From NCBI GenBank assembly GCA_021779095.1, contig JAJYBI010000004.1, positions 111,784 through 174,032 on the forward strand: a stretch of 62,249 bases of DNA. The letters are read 5' to 3'. The position numbers and the translations under genes are program-made. The first letter of the stretch is position 1, and every line of letters begins with the position of its first letter. The notes below the pieces were generated by a model. It searched no databases and had not been told where the DNA came from. It saw only the letters and a program-made list of their open reading frames with translations. Positions 46,812 to 56,279 of the stretch are shown here, piece after piece. Origin of the DNA: Deltaproteobacteria bacterium (GTDB lineage: Bacteria; Desulfobacterota; Desulfuromonadia; Geobacterales; JAJYBI01).

Positions 46812-47222
46812 ATGTTCAAAATAATATCTGCCCGAAGACCTTGGTACAAGGTGAACTGGAAGTTTCTGGTAATCGCACTAGCTGTATTCCCTCTTGCCTT
46901 CTACGTGCATACCCAGACCAACAAGCCTCTTGCGGTCGAGGTTACTGGTGGGCCAGTAGGGCAGGGCAAGAGTTTGAAGAGTAGGATGATCTTCCTGGAC
47001 TCCTTTGAAAGGTCGATGCGTAAGAAGGGATATTTGGCTACCCTTGATCTTGCTGGAGAGGATGGAAAGACGTTGGTTATCTTCTGGGATGGGATGAGCT
47101 ACGAGTTCGCTAGGCAGATGGTTAAGAGCAAGAGTGTTGTAACTGATCTTAGGGAAATGGGATTCAAGCGGTTGATAATGAAGAATAGTAAGAAGTTGTG
47201 GGATGTAGATTTAAAGAACTAA
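46812..47222 (+). CDS. Membrane-anchored hypothetical protein
   Basis: A 136-residue protein with one N-terminal membrane helix (about residues 17-33, FLVIALAVFPLAFYVHT). The soluble periplasmic domain contains VEVTGGPVGQGKSLKS and KTLVIFWDGMSYEFARQM. Its G+C content is higher than that of its neighbours. No family recognised. Confidence 0.65.
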   Translation: MFKIISARRPWYKVNWKFLVIALAVFPLAFYVHTQTNKPLAVEVTGGPVGQGKSLKSRMIFLDSFERSMRKKGYLATLDLAGEDGKTLVIFWDGMSYEFARQMVKSKSVVTDLREMGFKRLIMKNSKKLWDVDLKN

Positions 47223-47270
47223 TCTTATTTAAATGTGTTGAATTATCTACAAATTCTTAAAGGTGATACA

Positions 47271-48896
47271 ATGATAAGCACTATTGAAATTGAAAATTTT
47301 AAAGCATTTGGCAAAAGAACAAAAATAAAGCTTGCACCAATTACATTGATATTTGGTGAAAATAGCTCTGGTAAAAGTACAATACTACAATCGCTTAACT
47401 TGCTAAAACAAACAAGAGAAAGCAGGGAAGCTGGGGCAGTATTAATGCCGAGAGCAGACCATGGTATAGTAGATCTAGGTAGCTTTCAAGAGTTATTGTT
47501 CGATCATAATTTAAAAAAAGACCTCAGCATAAAAGTAGGAATTGATAAATATAAAATCAATAGTGCTTTATTCAATACATACGACATATTCAAATATAAT
47601 AAAGAGATAAGTATAGAGTTGGTGTTTTCTAGGCCATCTATAGATGAAGAAGTTGTACTGAAACGTATATCAATTTTCGCAGGCGATAATCAAGATTGTT
47701 TAGTAGTTTTTGAGCCAATTCAAAAAATTGCTAAAAGAGCTCGTAGAGAATTATTTATGTTGTATAGAAGGGATAGAAGAGCGTTACATTCAAATTTTAA
47801 ATTCATGAAATGTTCATGGGTAAATAAAGAATCTAAAATATGGAGCCAATTATATGAAAAAGCATTAGCAAAAAAGAATGACATTGTTGATTATTTGCTC
47901 AGAATAAAAAAGCGTGAAGGGCTTGATCAGAACTATTTATTCGAAGACGAAATGACAAATGTAGAATATAGAGATGTATATAAAAGCATAATAGATGACG
48001 CAATTAAGTTCTATAGAAAGCAATTTACACTGGACGAATATATTCAACGGATGATAACTATTGAAGCTAATACAATAATAGGTATTGATGGGTTTGTCCC
48101 ATATGGTGTTACTCGGGATAGTGAATATCCTGTACCAGAAGAAGCGTTCTCACGTAGTACTGCACGTATTTCTAATGACTTTACACTTGATTCTGGACGC
48201 TTATCAGTTTTTGCTGGTCGTATCCTAGAGCAGGCTCTAGAAATGCTATTCCCACTCGGACCGTTTAGGCGACCTCCAGAGCGTTGGTATATATTTACAG
48301 GAACTAGTCCTCAGGATGTAGGTTACAAAGGAGAGCTGCTTCCTGATTATTTATTTAGAAATCCAGAACTGGTAGACGATGCAAATACATGGCTTGATAA
48401 ATTAGGAATCGGTTACAGGCTAAAGATTCAGCATTTAGGTCCTAGAGTAAAAGATTTATTTGAAGTTAGGTTGCAAGATACGCGTAGAACTAAAGCAGTT
48501 GAAGTTGGGTTGTCAGATGTGGGTTTTGGAATAAGTCAAATTCTGCCTTTTATTGTTCAAAGTTTGGCATCAACAGATAAAATACTTTCAATTGAACAGC
48601 CGGAAGTGCACATACATCCAAAGTTGCAAGCAGATCTTGGTGACTTATTAGCAGAAGCTATCAAGGAACCAAGACAAAACCAATTTATTATCGAAACACA
48701 TAGTGAGCATTTAATACTTAGGCTACAAAAGCTAATACGAGATGGTGTTATGTCGCATAATGATATATCTGTAGTTTATGTATCGAGGCATAAAAGTGGT
48801 GCTAAAGCTCAACAGCTTATAATAGACTCCAATGGTGATTTTTTAGACGATTGGCCTGGGGGCTTTTTCCCAGAACGTCTACGTGAATTGATATGA
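47271..48896 (+). CDS. SMC/OLD-like AAA ATPase (DUF3696 type)
   Basis: A 541-residue ATPase of the ABC/SMC fold. Walker A is GENSSGKST at residues 29-37 after IENFKAFGKRTKIKLAPITL. A signature-like segment, LSDVGFGISQILPF, precedes Walker B and its catalytic Glu, LSIEQPEVHIHPKLQ. The C-terminal DUF3696-like tail includes DDWPGGFFPERLREL. ATG 47271 follows AAAGGTGATACA. The next gene lies 15 bases downstream. Such ATPases act as sensors or motors for a partner effector in defence systems such as OLD and PARIS-like pairs (family knowledge). Confidence 0.85.
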   Translation: MISTIEIENFKAFGKRTKIKLAPITLIFGENSSGKSTILQSLNLLKQTRESREAGAVLMPRADHGIVDLGSFQELLFDHNLKKDLSIKVGIDKYKINSALFNTYDIFKYNKEISIELVFSRPSIDEEVVLKRISIFAGDNQDCLVVFEPIQKIAKRARRELFMLYRRDRRALHSNFKFMKCSWVNKESKIWSQLYEKALAKKNDIVDYLLRIKKREGLDQNYLFEDEMTNVEYRDVYKSIIDDAIKFYRKQFTLDEYIQRMITIEANTIIGIDGFVPYGVTRDSEYPVPEEAFSRSTARISNDFTLDSGRLSVFAGRILEQALEMLFPLGPFRRPPERWYIFTGTSPQDVGYKGELLPDYLFRNPELVDDANTWLDKLGIGYRLKIQHLGPRVKDLFEVRLQDTRRTKAVEVGLSDVGFGISQILPFIVQSLASTDKILSIEQPEVHIHPKLQADLGDLLAEAIKEPRQNQFIIETHSEHLILRLQKLIRDGVMSHNDISVVYVSRHKSGAKAQQLIIDSNGDFLDDWPGGFFPERLRELI

Positions 48897-48911
48897 AAAG
48901 GAGCTGTTATC

Positions 48912-49868
48912 ATGCTAATGTTCGCTGTTATTGCACCTGATACGTTTGATCCTGCAATATTTATTGATAATGAACATAAAATAAATGCTGAAATATTATT
49001 TAGGGGTATTAATACAAATGGGTTATTGCTGACTGATCCAACTGGTAAAATTGAACAAGATATCATTCGGAATATCAGTTCGCTACCAACAAGTTTTGGC
49101 CAAAAATTACAAATATGGATGCAAGAATTACTAAAAAACAAGCGAAAGAGGATTGTAAAATGTAATGAAGTCTTATTTAAATCGTATGTCTCAGCTAGCT
49201 GCGGATCTGATTGTGAAGCTGTTGTTTTGTCATGTGATGCTGATGCTTTAATTACTGGTAAATGCTTTATCGCAAAGCATTATCCACAGAATAAAATTAT
49301 TGAAATTTCAGATTATGTCAATTCTTCTTTTGAATCAGAAAGATATAAGTTTGCAGATAATTTTCCACCAATCGATACTATACCGTTGTCTAGTGTTGAT
49401 GACATATTTAATAGGATTGTTAAATTTGCAAAATGGTTAAGGATTTACGATAAACAAATTGGTTCTGGAAAAAATACTACTCAATTTAGGGTTGGTTTAG
49501 AGTATGTTATAGGCAAATGGATTAATAATGGACATTTTTCTCCCACTGGTGATATAAAAATATATACTGCTACAACATCAAATTGTTCTGTTACACGTGA
49601 TAATATAAAAAATAAATTACATAATGATCTGATAGTGCCACTGCGTAATAAATATAATTTACCAATTAGTTTAGTAATGAAATACGACGATAGTTCTATA
49701 TTTCATGCAAGACATATTGAAGCTCAGGTTGTTATTGTAAACATTGAAAGAGGTTTAGATATGTTCAAGGTTAGAAATGGTTTTAAAAGAAATTTTCTTA
49801 AAATTGATAATGCTGCTTATGATCACTTACGTGAATGTCGTGATTTGCCAGATGTTTTTACGATTTAA
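48912..49868 (+). CDS. ATPase partner protein, C-terminus MIT_C/PLD-like
   Basis: A 318-residue protein with AAAGGAGC eight bases before the ATG. The N-terminal half is unassigned but opens MFAVIAPDTFDPAIF and has conserved-looking cysteines (CGSDCEAVVLSC). The C-terminal 110 residues resemble the PLD-like MIT_C domain: RIYDKQIG, DIKIYTATTS, FHARHIEAQVVIVNIERGLD, MFK. There is one HKD-type histidine, so a dimer or an inactive phosphodiesterase fold is possible. The tight operon with the ATPase gene suggests an effector. Not assigned to a named defence system. Confidence 0.6.
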   Translation: MLMFAVIAPDTFDPAIFIDNEHKINAEILFRGINTNGLLLTDPTGKIEQDIIRNISSLPTSFGQKLQIWMQELLKNKRKRIVKCNEVLFKSYVSASCGSDCEAVVLSCDADALITGKCFIAKHYPQNKIIEISDYVNSSFESERYKFADNFPPIDTIPLSSVDDIFNRIVKFAKWLRIYDKQIGSGKNTTQFRVGLEYVIGKWINNGHFSPTGDIKIYTATTSNCSVTRDNIKNKLHNDLIVPLRNKYNLPISLVMKYDDSSIFHARHIEAQVVIVNIERGLDMFKVRNGFKRNFLKIDNAAYDHLRECRDLPDVFTI

Positions 49869-50025
49869 TCTATAGAATTATGGCGTTGTAGCTGTAGGTG
49901 TTTCCATGTAGGTAAAATTCACCTATTGAACTATCTTCTAATTGTTTAGAGATAATGACCACCTGATAGTCCGCTCTTGAATTTGTTCCAGAATTACGCT
50001 TCTACATTGAAAATGTTGGTGCCCC

Positions 50026-50688
50026 ATGTGCGGGAGAATGGTCTTAATCGAACTAACCGCTGATCTCCTCAAGTCCCTACACTTGCATGATATCCAACCA
50101 CTAGAGCCTCGCTACAATATCGCCCCCACCCAGCAAGTTCCTGTCATCAGGACCATAGATAACCAAAGGCATCTTGATCACCTAAAGTGGGGTCTTATAC
50201 CATCCTGGGCTAAAGACCCTTCTATCGGGTCCAAGATGATAAATGCCAGAGCTGAAACGGTACAGGAGAAACCATCTTTCCGTACAGCACTGAAGCATAG
50301 GAGATGTCTGGTCCCTGTAAATGGCTTCTACGAATGGCAGCATATTGAGAAGCAGAAAATTCCGTACTTTGTCAAGCTGAAGGGTAATGACCCGATGCTG
50401 TTCGCTGGTCTCTGGGATCATTGGAAATCTCCAGAAGGTGAGCTTATAGAATCCTTCACCATCATCACCACCAGCAATAATGAACTCCTCGAACCTATCC
50501 ATAACAGGATGCCGGTAATCCTACATCCCTCAGCATATGATACCTGGCTTGATCCTTCCGTTACTTCTCCTGAAGACCTTACGCCCCTCTTGCAGCCTTA
50601 CCCCTCAGGCTGGATGGAGACGTATCCTGTCGCACACTTGGTCAATATTTCAAGTAAGGATGGGCCAGATCTCATCAAGCCTGTCTAG
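50026..50688 (+). CDS. SRAP-domain protein (YedK/HMCES family)
   Basis: A 220-residue protein that caps abasic sites in single-stranded DNA through its second residue. The catalytic Cys2 (MCGR) and the motifs RYNIAPTQ, INARAET, NGFYEW and HNRMP are all present. Mobile elements and phages often carry such genes, presumably to protect single-stranded replication intermediates. Confidence 0.95.
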   Translation: MCGRMVLIELTADLLKSLHLHDIQPLEPRYNIAPTQQVPVIRTIDNQRHLDHLKWGLIPSWAKDPSIGSKMINARAETVQEKPSFRTALKHRRCLVPVNGFYEWQHIEKQKIPYFVKLKGNDPMLFAGLWDHWKSPEGELIESFTIITTSNNELLEPIHNRMPVILHPSAYDTWLDPSVTSPEDLTPLLQPYPSGWMETYPVAHLVNISSKDGPDLIKPV

Positions 50689-50728
50689 TTGGAAATGTAT
50701 CAAGATATCTGATGAGGGGGGTAGTTTC

Positions 50729-51283
50729 ATGACGAAGGAATGTCCGCAGAATACATATCTTAGTTTTGTATGCAATGAATGTGATTTAAGGGGAGTTGTC
50801 GCAGCGAAGGAATATATTGAGTTCATCGATTCTGGTAGTATTGTAATCGAACGCACATGCCCATTTTGTAATGGTAAACTTTTACCACTTGAAGGTAGTA
50901 GCGGCAAGTATATAAGAAACAGCGAAGGGTTAATGGATCGCGTTGGAGATCGCACGGTTACAGAAATACAGGAGCCTGTAACATGGACAGGAGATGTTCA
51001 GGTAGCAGGACACCTTTTTTTATGTTCACAACTTCCTTTTATATGTGAAAGTTGCGGCATTAGTGGAATAGTTGAAATGTCGGAAGATATCTGTGAGTTT
51101 TATGCTACTGGCATTTCAATCGGGAATCCTTGCCCTTCTTGCAATGGAATATTGAGGGCTCCTGGGGGACGGTATAAGAGGAACAAAACTGGTCTGATGG
51201 TTCGCATAAGCGATCCTTTGCCTGCTAAAAAAATCTACATTGAATGGTTTGGAATTGTTATCCCAAGCAGTACGGCTAGTTAG
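50729..51283 (+). CDS. Protein with duplicated zinc-ribbon units
   Basis: A 184-residue protein with two similar halves. Each has C-x2-C (FVCNEC, FICESC), then a CPFCNG or CPSCNG pair, then an NKTGLM or NSEGLM segment. The internal duplication gives two zinc ribbons. GAGGGGGG precedes ATG 50729. It could bind nucleic acid or protein; no family recognised. Confidence 0.65.
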   Translation: MTKECPQNTYLSFVCNECDLRGVVAAKEYIEFIDSGSIVIERTCPFCNGKLLPLEGSSGKYIRNSEGLMDRVGDRTVTEIQEPVTWTGDVQVAGHLFLCSQLPFICESCGISGIVEMSEDICEFYATGISIGNPCPSCNGILRAPGGRYKRNKTGLMVRISDPLPAKKIYIEWFGIVIPSSTAS

Positions 51284-51421
51284 TCCATTTGTCTTGTACG
51301 AAAATAAGCTGTGGATTTAATGATTAGTATGTTGATAATATTTATTTCGCTGTTAAGATAAGTTTTGCTAAAAAAAATATATGAGATTCGCGAGAATGCA
51401 ATTAATTAAATGGAGGAAGAA

Positions 51422-52024
51422 ATGGAAAAAATCACTCTGCAATTTAGCAAGTTGGAATGTTATCAAGATTATCTGAGAAATCCAAATAATCTTAATAAAA
51501 AAGGCGTTTATATCTTAGGATTTTCTTTCGTTGATATGAAACCGTTCAAGGTACATGAATTTAGACCTTATTATGTTGGCAAGCATGAATCTGATATACA
51601 TCAAAGGATACAAAAGCATGTATATGATAGAAGATACGGTACTAGTAAAATAATACACAAGGATGTACTGTCAGTAACTAATGATTATAAAACTGTTTGT
51701 AGTAAAAAACAAAATAGTGATGTAGTGTATGATAACGCACTGCTGAGAAAGGCTAAAAGTGATCTAAGTTCAGATGAAAGGGTAAAACTTATTCCTCATG
51801 TTGATGCGTATGTTGATAACTTGTATGTTACGTACATTGAAACTAATAATATTATCGATAAAAATGACGAACAAGATTTTATAGCAAAACTAGAAAACTA
51901 TATTCAAAAAAGAATGGGTAATAAATCAATGGCAAGTGCTAGTAAATCTAGCAAATGTGATGAGGAGTTTGAATCAAAGTTTGAGCTTCTTACAAATATT
52001 GGTACCGAAAATATATTTGATTAA
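51422..52024 (+). CDS. GIY-YIG-type endonuclease
   Basis: A 200-residue AT-rich gene. GVYILGFS followed by YYVGKHESDIHQRIQKH matches the GIY-YIG core including the Arg-containing helix, and AKLENYI supplies the catalytic Glu. ATG 51422 is preferred since GGAGGAAGA lies upstream; ATG 51410 is an alternative. It could be a homing, restriction or repair nuclease; the context of an HNH homing gene downstream is suggestive. Confidence 0.75.
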   Translation: MEKITLQFSKLECYQDYLRNPNNLNKKGVYILGFSFVDMKPFKVHEFRPYYVGKHESDIHQRIQKHVYDRRYGTSKIIHKDVLSVTNDYKTVCSKKQNSDVVYDNALLRKAKSDLSSDERVKLIPHVDAYVDNLYVTYIETNNIIDKNDEQDFIAKLENYIQKRMGNKSMASASKSSKCDEEFESKFELLTNIGTENIFD

Positions 52025-53177
52025 TAAAAAGTATAAATGATATACAAAAATTGTTAAAGCAATATCTCGCAACACTAGAATATATCTTAATATTGCAAAT
52101 ACATGATATGTTATTTATTTTAATTCTACCTAAATTGATATTGTACTGAGATGAGAAGTAAACCTGATTCTGTTGTAAAATTTACTATGAACATATCATG
52201 CTGATAGTTAATGCTATTATGATAGACGAAATAACTGTCAGACTAATATAATGTTGATATGTTGATAACCTACTATACTGTCTGGTACAATGAAAGTTAA
52301 GATAATAACCAGTTAATGACAAACACGCTAACTTATAACTAATACACATATAACAAAAGTAAACATAACAAAATAACATGATAACTATAATACATATCAG
52401 TTATCAAGGTTACATATAATAAAATAAAAAACAAAAATCAATTAATAATAAAATAATACAGATCATATTACCTCCTTATAAGCTAACCAAAATTCAGATA
52501 AGTTACATAACTTCAGAGGATACACTACCCCCTGTACATCCTTCATCTCAAAAAAATAAATAAAGGACGTAACAGGTTCAGTGTGTTGGATACACCACTT
52601 TTTAGATAATGGAAAATGCGCCCAGGTCTAGCTTTACCGCATGTCAACTGAACTCGTGGCTAAACTGTCAGTTGAACTCCATTATCTCCCGCAGGACTTG
52701 CCTCTAGGACACTTCAACGATCTGGAGATGCTGCTAATTTATATTCACTGACGGTACAGCAGCCGTCACACCAATAAATGTCATCGCGACATGTGCCTCA
52801 TGGTGTTTGATTTTGAGGACTTTATATGAAATAGCCACTATGCAGGTTGTAAACTTCACAACTCTTACCTGATAATAACCACAACCCGAGTAAAACTCTG
52901 ATGATTTTGAGAATAATTGAGTAGCAGTCTTGAAGCATATTCAACGAATAATGCCTGTCTGAAAATATCAAAATGTTAGTCTGGTTAGTATTAAATCAAA
53001 AAAAACTCAATTCTTTTAACTATAGACATGGATTATTTCTATGTCTCTTTTTTTGTCTCAAATCAGCAATAATAAATATTTGTAAGATGTTAGCTTAAGT
53101 TGATTCCAAAATTACCTATCTTTGACACCTTTGTTGTTATTAACATACAAAATATATGTTAATACAAGAGGTGAAAA
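52025..53177. other. 1.15-kb AT-rich region without recognisable genes
   Basis: No credible open frame was found on either strand. Small palindromes occur in a less AT-rich island: TGACGG/CCGTCA at 52749-52768 and ATGTC/GACAT at 52778-52792. Related 14-base direct repeats (TGTCAACTGAACTC and TGTCAGTTGAACTC) lie around 52640-52680. It may hold a non-coding RNA or the debris of a self-splicing intron. Confidence 0.4.
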
Positions 53178-53696
53178 ATGGATTTATATTTAGGAGAAAA
53201 AGTTAAAGATATAAAAGGATACGAGGGATTGTATGCAATAACATCGCATAGAAGAGTATGGAGATACCCCAGAAATGGGATTAAAGGTAAATGGTTAAAA
53301 CTTGATAGAAAGAAATGTCTTTATATACAAGTAGGATTGCGAAAAAACAAAAAAAGAACCTGGCATTATCTTCATAGACTTATTGCTGAAGCATTTATCC
53401 CAAATCCGAAGAATAGACCTCAGGTTAACCACAAGAATGGTGATAAGATGGATAACCGAATTGAAAACCTTGAATGGGTAACATGTCTTGAAAATCTGCA
53501 ACATGCAGGAGATATAGGTCTTATTCCACACTACAAGTTAAGCTATGATCAGAGGATTGAAATATGCAGGTTATATCAGACAGGAAAATGGAAACAATCA
53601 GAACTCGCTCGTAGATATGATGTTGGATCTACTTGCATTTGGAAAGTGTTAAAAAGATACACCGCAATCATAGCTGAACTTGATATGGCAGCATAA
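53178..53696 (+). CDS. NUMOD4-HNH homing endonuclease
   Basis: A 172-residue protein. An N-terminal NUMOD4 domain (VKDIKGYEGLYAITSHRRVW) is followed by an HNH domain (YLHRLIAEAFIPNP, VNHKNGDKMDN, NLEWVTCLEN). A C-terminal helix-turn-helix (SELARRYDVGSTCIWKVLK) binds DNA. GAGGTG lies upstream. Such genes move as free-standing homing genes or inside introns. Confidence 0.9.
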   Translation: MDLYLGEKVKDIKGYEGLYAITSHRRVWRYPRNGIKGKWLKLDRKKCLYIQVGLRKNKKRTWHYLHRLIAEAFIPNPKNRPQVNHKNGDKMDNRIENLEWVTCLENLQHAGDIGLIPHYKLSYDQRIEICRLYQTGKWKQSELARRYDVGSTCIWKVLKRYTAIIAELDMAA

Positions 53697-53707
53697 GGTA
53701 GGAATGG

Positions 53708-53736
53708 AAGAGCATGTAGAATTAGCATGCTCTTTC
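53708..53736 (+). terminator. Weak terminator after the HNH gene
   Basis: AAGAGCATG at 53708-53716 pairs with CATGCTCTT at 53726-53734. The T tract is short, so it may be a processing hairpin instead. Confidence 0.6.
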
Positions 53737-53940
53737 ACCTCAAGAATTCATAATATACCCAATATGATAAAATACCCCCTCAGCTTCCAAAATGTTAAGT
53801 TAGTCCGACCCCTATATACAGAATATCAATAAGAAAACCTTGAAATCCGGAACCCCGGGTACCCAAAATAATATGTCAGCAGGTTGTACTCATCTACTTC
53901 AATGTGAAAGTAGTCGTAGTGCGTCAAGAACTCATATTTT

Positions 53941-54040
53941 GAAAGGAGGTGAACTTCTAGCAACGTAATCAGCAGTACAACTCTAACCAGCAGATATCAG
54001 AAGACGCATGTGTCCTTAACCGGATCGTGCGTCTTTTTTT
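53941..54040 (+). promoter_or_regulatory. Leader with ribosome site and terminator hairpin before ardC
   Basis: A strong but orphan ribosome site, AAAGGAGGTG (53942-53951), is followed by a minimal three-codon frame. Then comes a hairpin, AGACGCATG at 54002-54010 with CGTGCGTCT at 54026-54034, and seven T residues. The gene begins 27 bases later. This layout resembles an attenuator or a tightly packed terminator. Confidence 0.5.
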
Positions 54041-54066
54041 GTCTGCGCAACCCAAAGGAGGATGTC

Positions 54067-54939
54067 ATGTCAAACGTCTATGGAATGGTCAACAACAGGA
54101 TTCTGGAGCTTCTGGAGAAGGGAACTGTGCCTTGGAGAAAACCCTGGAAAGGGGTAAGTGGTATGCCTTGTAACCTGGTTAGCAAGAGGGAGTACCACGG
54201 AATCAATTTATTCCTCTTGAGTGCAATGGAGTACAACTCGCCGTACTGGATGACCTACAGGCAGGCTACCGAGAAGGGAGGGCATGTCAGGCAAGGGGAG
54301 AAGGCTACTCCAGTTATCTTCTGGAAGTGGATAGATAGGAAGGATAGCAATGATCCCGAAGCTGATGCATCGGGCAAGATTCCGTTACTCAGGTATTACA
54401 GCGTCTTCAATGTCGAGCAGTGCGAAGGGATTAAGGTTCCTGATCCGGAAGAGGAGATCCATATCTTCAGTCCGGTAGAGAGGGCAGAAGAGATCGTTAC
54501 CTACATGCCCAACAGACCTGTAATCAGTTACGGTGGCAAGAGTGCTTCCTATTCTCCCCTGGGAGACAGCATCAAGATGCCCACTCCGGAACAGTTCATC
54601 TCCAGCGAGGAATTCTACTCAACCCTGTTCCATGAACTGACCCACAGCACCGGACATGTCTCAAGGGTAGGGAGGAAGTCTGTCCAGGAACCTTCATACT
54701 TCGGATCACATGAATATTCCAAAGAAGAACTGGTAGCCGAGATGGGAGCTGCATTCCTCTGTGCATCTTCCGGTATCGAACAGAAGACCCTGGAGAACAG
54801 TGCTGCTTATATCTCGGGATGGTTGTCTGAACTGAAGAATGACAAGAAGATGCTGGTCACAGCAGCAGCTCAGGCCCAAAAGGCGGCAGACTATATCCTC
54901 TATCGGAAAGGAGGTGAAGAGAGCGAAGCATCAGAATAA
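54067..54939 (+). CDS. ArdC-like antirestriction protein
   Basis: A 290-residue protein with an N-terminal single-strand-DNA-binding DUF1738 domain (VPWRKPWKGVSGMPCNLVSK, YWMTYRQATEKGGHVRQGEK). A C-terminal zincin-like metallopeptidase domain has the HELTHSTGH motif. The family protects incoming mobile DNA from restriction (family knowledge). AAAGGAGG precedes ATG 54067. It follows a leader with a terminator hairpin. Confidence 0.92.
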   Translation: MSNVYGMVNNRILELLEKGTVPWRKPWKGVSGMPCNLVSKREYHGINLFLLSAMEYNSPYWMTYRQATEKGGHVRQGEKATPVIFWKWIDRKDSNDPEADASGKIPLLRYYSVFNVEQCEGIKVPDPEEEIHIFSPVERAEEIVTYMPNRPVISYGGKSASYSPLGDSIKMPTPEQFISSEEFYSTLFHELTHSTGHVSRVGRKSVQEPSYFGSHEYSKEELVAEMGAAFLCASSGIEQKTLENSAAYISGWLSELKNDKKMLVTAAAQAQKAADYILYRKGGEESEASE

Positions 54940-55133
54940 CCCCCACCGCAATCTCCCATCATCTGCAGTACCCACCTCGTAATTCAAATAAGCAATTCAC
55001 AATTCTCATTAACCAAACATCTGGCCTCCAAATTTGACCTACAAGCCCTTTTCTCGTCTCGGGGTAGGTATAGGTATCAATCCTTAGTTGAGAGGGGAAT
55101 AACCTTAATCTGAAAGGAGTTCTGGAAGATGGG

Positions 55134-55340
55134 CTAGCTACCTTTGAATGTGTCCTTGTCTCCGAAATAAGTCATCAGGGGTTTGATAATCAGTAGCAGA
55201 GCAATAATCAGTAGCAACACCACATGCCTTTTCACAAAGCCTGAGACGTATGCTCCTACGATCATACCGAAAAGGAGAGCACTCCACTTCAAACAGGTGA
55301 GGGCAAACGGTGACCAGACTACCTTCCTAAACAGCTTCAT
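55134..55340 (-). CDS. Small two-helix membrane protein, copy 1
   Basis: A 68-residue protein with two hydrophobic helices. LKWSALLFGMIVGAYVSGFV is followed by LLLIIALLLIIKPL and TYFGDKD. It is a paralogue of the gene at 56813-56998. It runs against its neighbours, behind AGGGTGA. Role unknown; a small superinfection or envelope protein is possible. Confidence 0.65.
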   Translation of the reverse strand: MKLFRKVVWSPFALTCLKWSALLFGMIVGAYVSGFVKRHVVLLLIIALLLIIKPLMTYFGDKDTFKGS

Positions 55341-55448
55341 CTATTCACCCTGCCTTTCGGAACCACCTATCGATAACAGCATATCACCAACAGGGAGGGA
55401 CATCGGCAAATATAGCCATGTCACTTCAAATAATTAATGGAGGAGACA

Positions 55449-55796
55449 ATGACCCGTATAACTCTAACTATCAGAACCATGACCTTCCAGGAGGCATCCC
55501 AACTCAGACTCCACAACAGGGGACTTGTCCTCGAACACCAGGGTAGAAGTTATCACCTATCAGCCGGTACCAGTGATCGTATCCAGATCTTCCAGCAGTC
55601 CGTATGTCTCTATGTCTTGACCAGCAACAATGCTCTTGGGTATCTGGGGCTGGATGCCTACATGCCGGATGAACCTGATCCGGTCAACACGGTATTCCTT
55701 CACTACGAAAATGACATTGCTGAAATCTTAGGCAAAGGCTGGGAAGAGATGGAACCGGAGGATATCGTAACCAGATTACAGGACTACCTAATCTAA
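55449..55796 (+). CDS. Hypothetical element protein
   Basis: A 115-residue acidic protein, MTRITLTIRTMTFQEASQL onwards, with an alpha/beta character. ATG 55449 sits behind GGAGGAGA. It is followed at 13 bases by a small zinc-ribbon gene, so they are probably an operon. No family recognised. Confidence 0.65.
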   Translation: MTRITLTIRTMTFQEASQLRLHNRGLVLEHQGRSYHLSAGTSDRIQIFQQSVCLYVLTSNNALGYLGLDAYMPDEPDPVNTVFLHYENDIAEILGKGWEEMEPEDIVTRLQDYLI

Positions 55797-55809
55797 GGAG
55801 GGCAACCAG

Positions 55810-55962
55810 ATGGCACTATTCAGATGTAACAGATGTCGGGAGGTTTACGAGGATTATTACCCTCCCGATGATACCTGTATCAAGTGTGGAAAGGGGCTTA
55901 TCAGAATCGTTGCGAAAAGGGAAAAAGAGGAGGTGAGATATCAATCCGAGAAGCATGTGTAG
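55810..55962 (+). CDS. Small zinc-ribbon protein, 50 residues
   Basis: MALFRCNRCREVYEDYY and TCIKCGKG give two C-x2-C pairs 14 residues apart, a zinc ribbon. AAGGAGGGC lies upstream. The basic C-terminal half (IVAKREKEEVR) could touch nucleic acid. Confidence 0.65.
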   Translation: MALFRCNRCREVYEDYYPPDDTCIKCGKGLIRIVAKREKEEVRYQSEKHV

Positions 55963-55975
55963 CTGAGGTTACAGG

Positions 55976-56187
55976 TTATCCACGACACCTGTTGAAAAGT
56001 GTCCTGCATCTGTGGATAACTCTGAAGGCATCAGCGTAATATTGGGTACTTCAGCATCTTGCATACGGAATGGGCAGTGCAGGTAAGTGGTTGAAATGAT
56101 GTGTCAATAGTAAATATGGGTAATTGAAATATTATTTTGAAAGGTAGTTGGGATAACAAATATTTCTTGTAGCAGAAAAGTGGATAA
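55976..56187. other. Candidate replication origin with DnaA-box-like sites
   Basis: TTATCCACG at 55976-55984, TGTGGATAA at 56011-56019 (a perfect box on the minus strand) and AGTGGATAA at 56179-56187 cluster in an AT-rich, gene-free 317-base gap beside the HU-like gene. Chance occurrence of three near-perfect boxes in 212 bases is unlikely but not excluded. Confidence 0.4.
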
Positions 56188-56279
56188 CTATTGCAATTTA
56201 GTACAAGAAATTACAACAGTTCCTCATATTGCACCTGAAGGGGTGGATCAGTTTCGCATAAATCTTTATCTGAAACAGA

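Noticed and set aside
52185..52379. 64-codon frame on the minus strand in the gene desert
   Set aside because: Cys/Tyr/Ile-rich translation of AT-rich DNA, no ribosome site.
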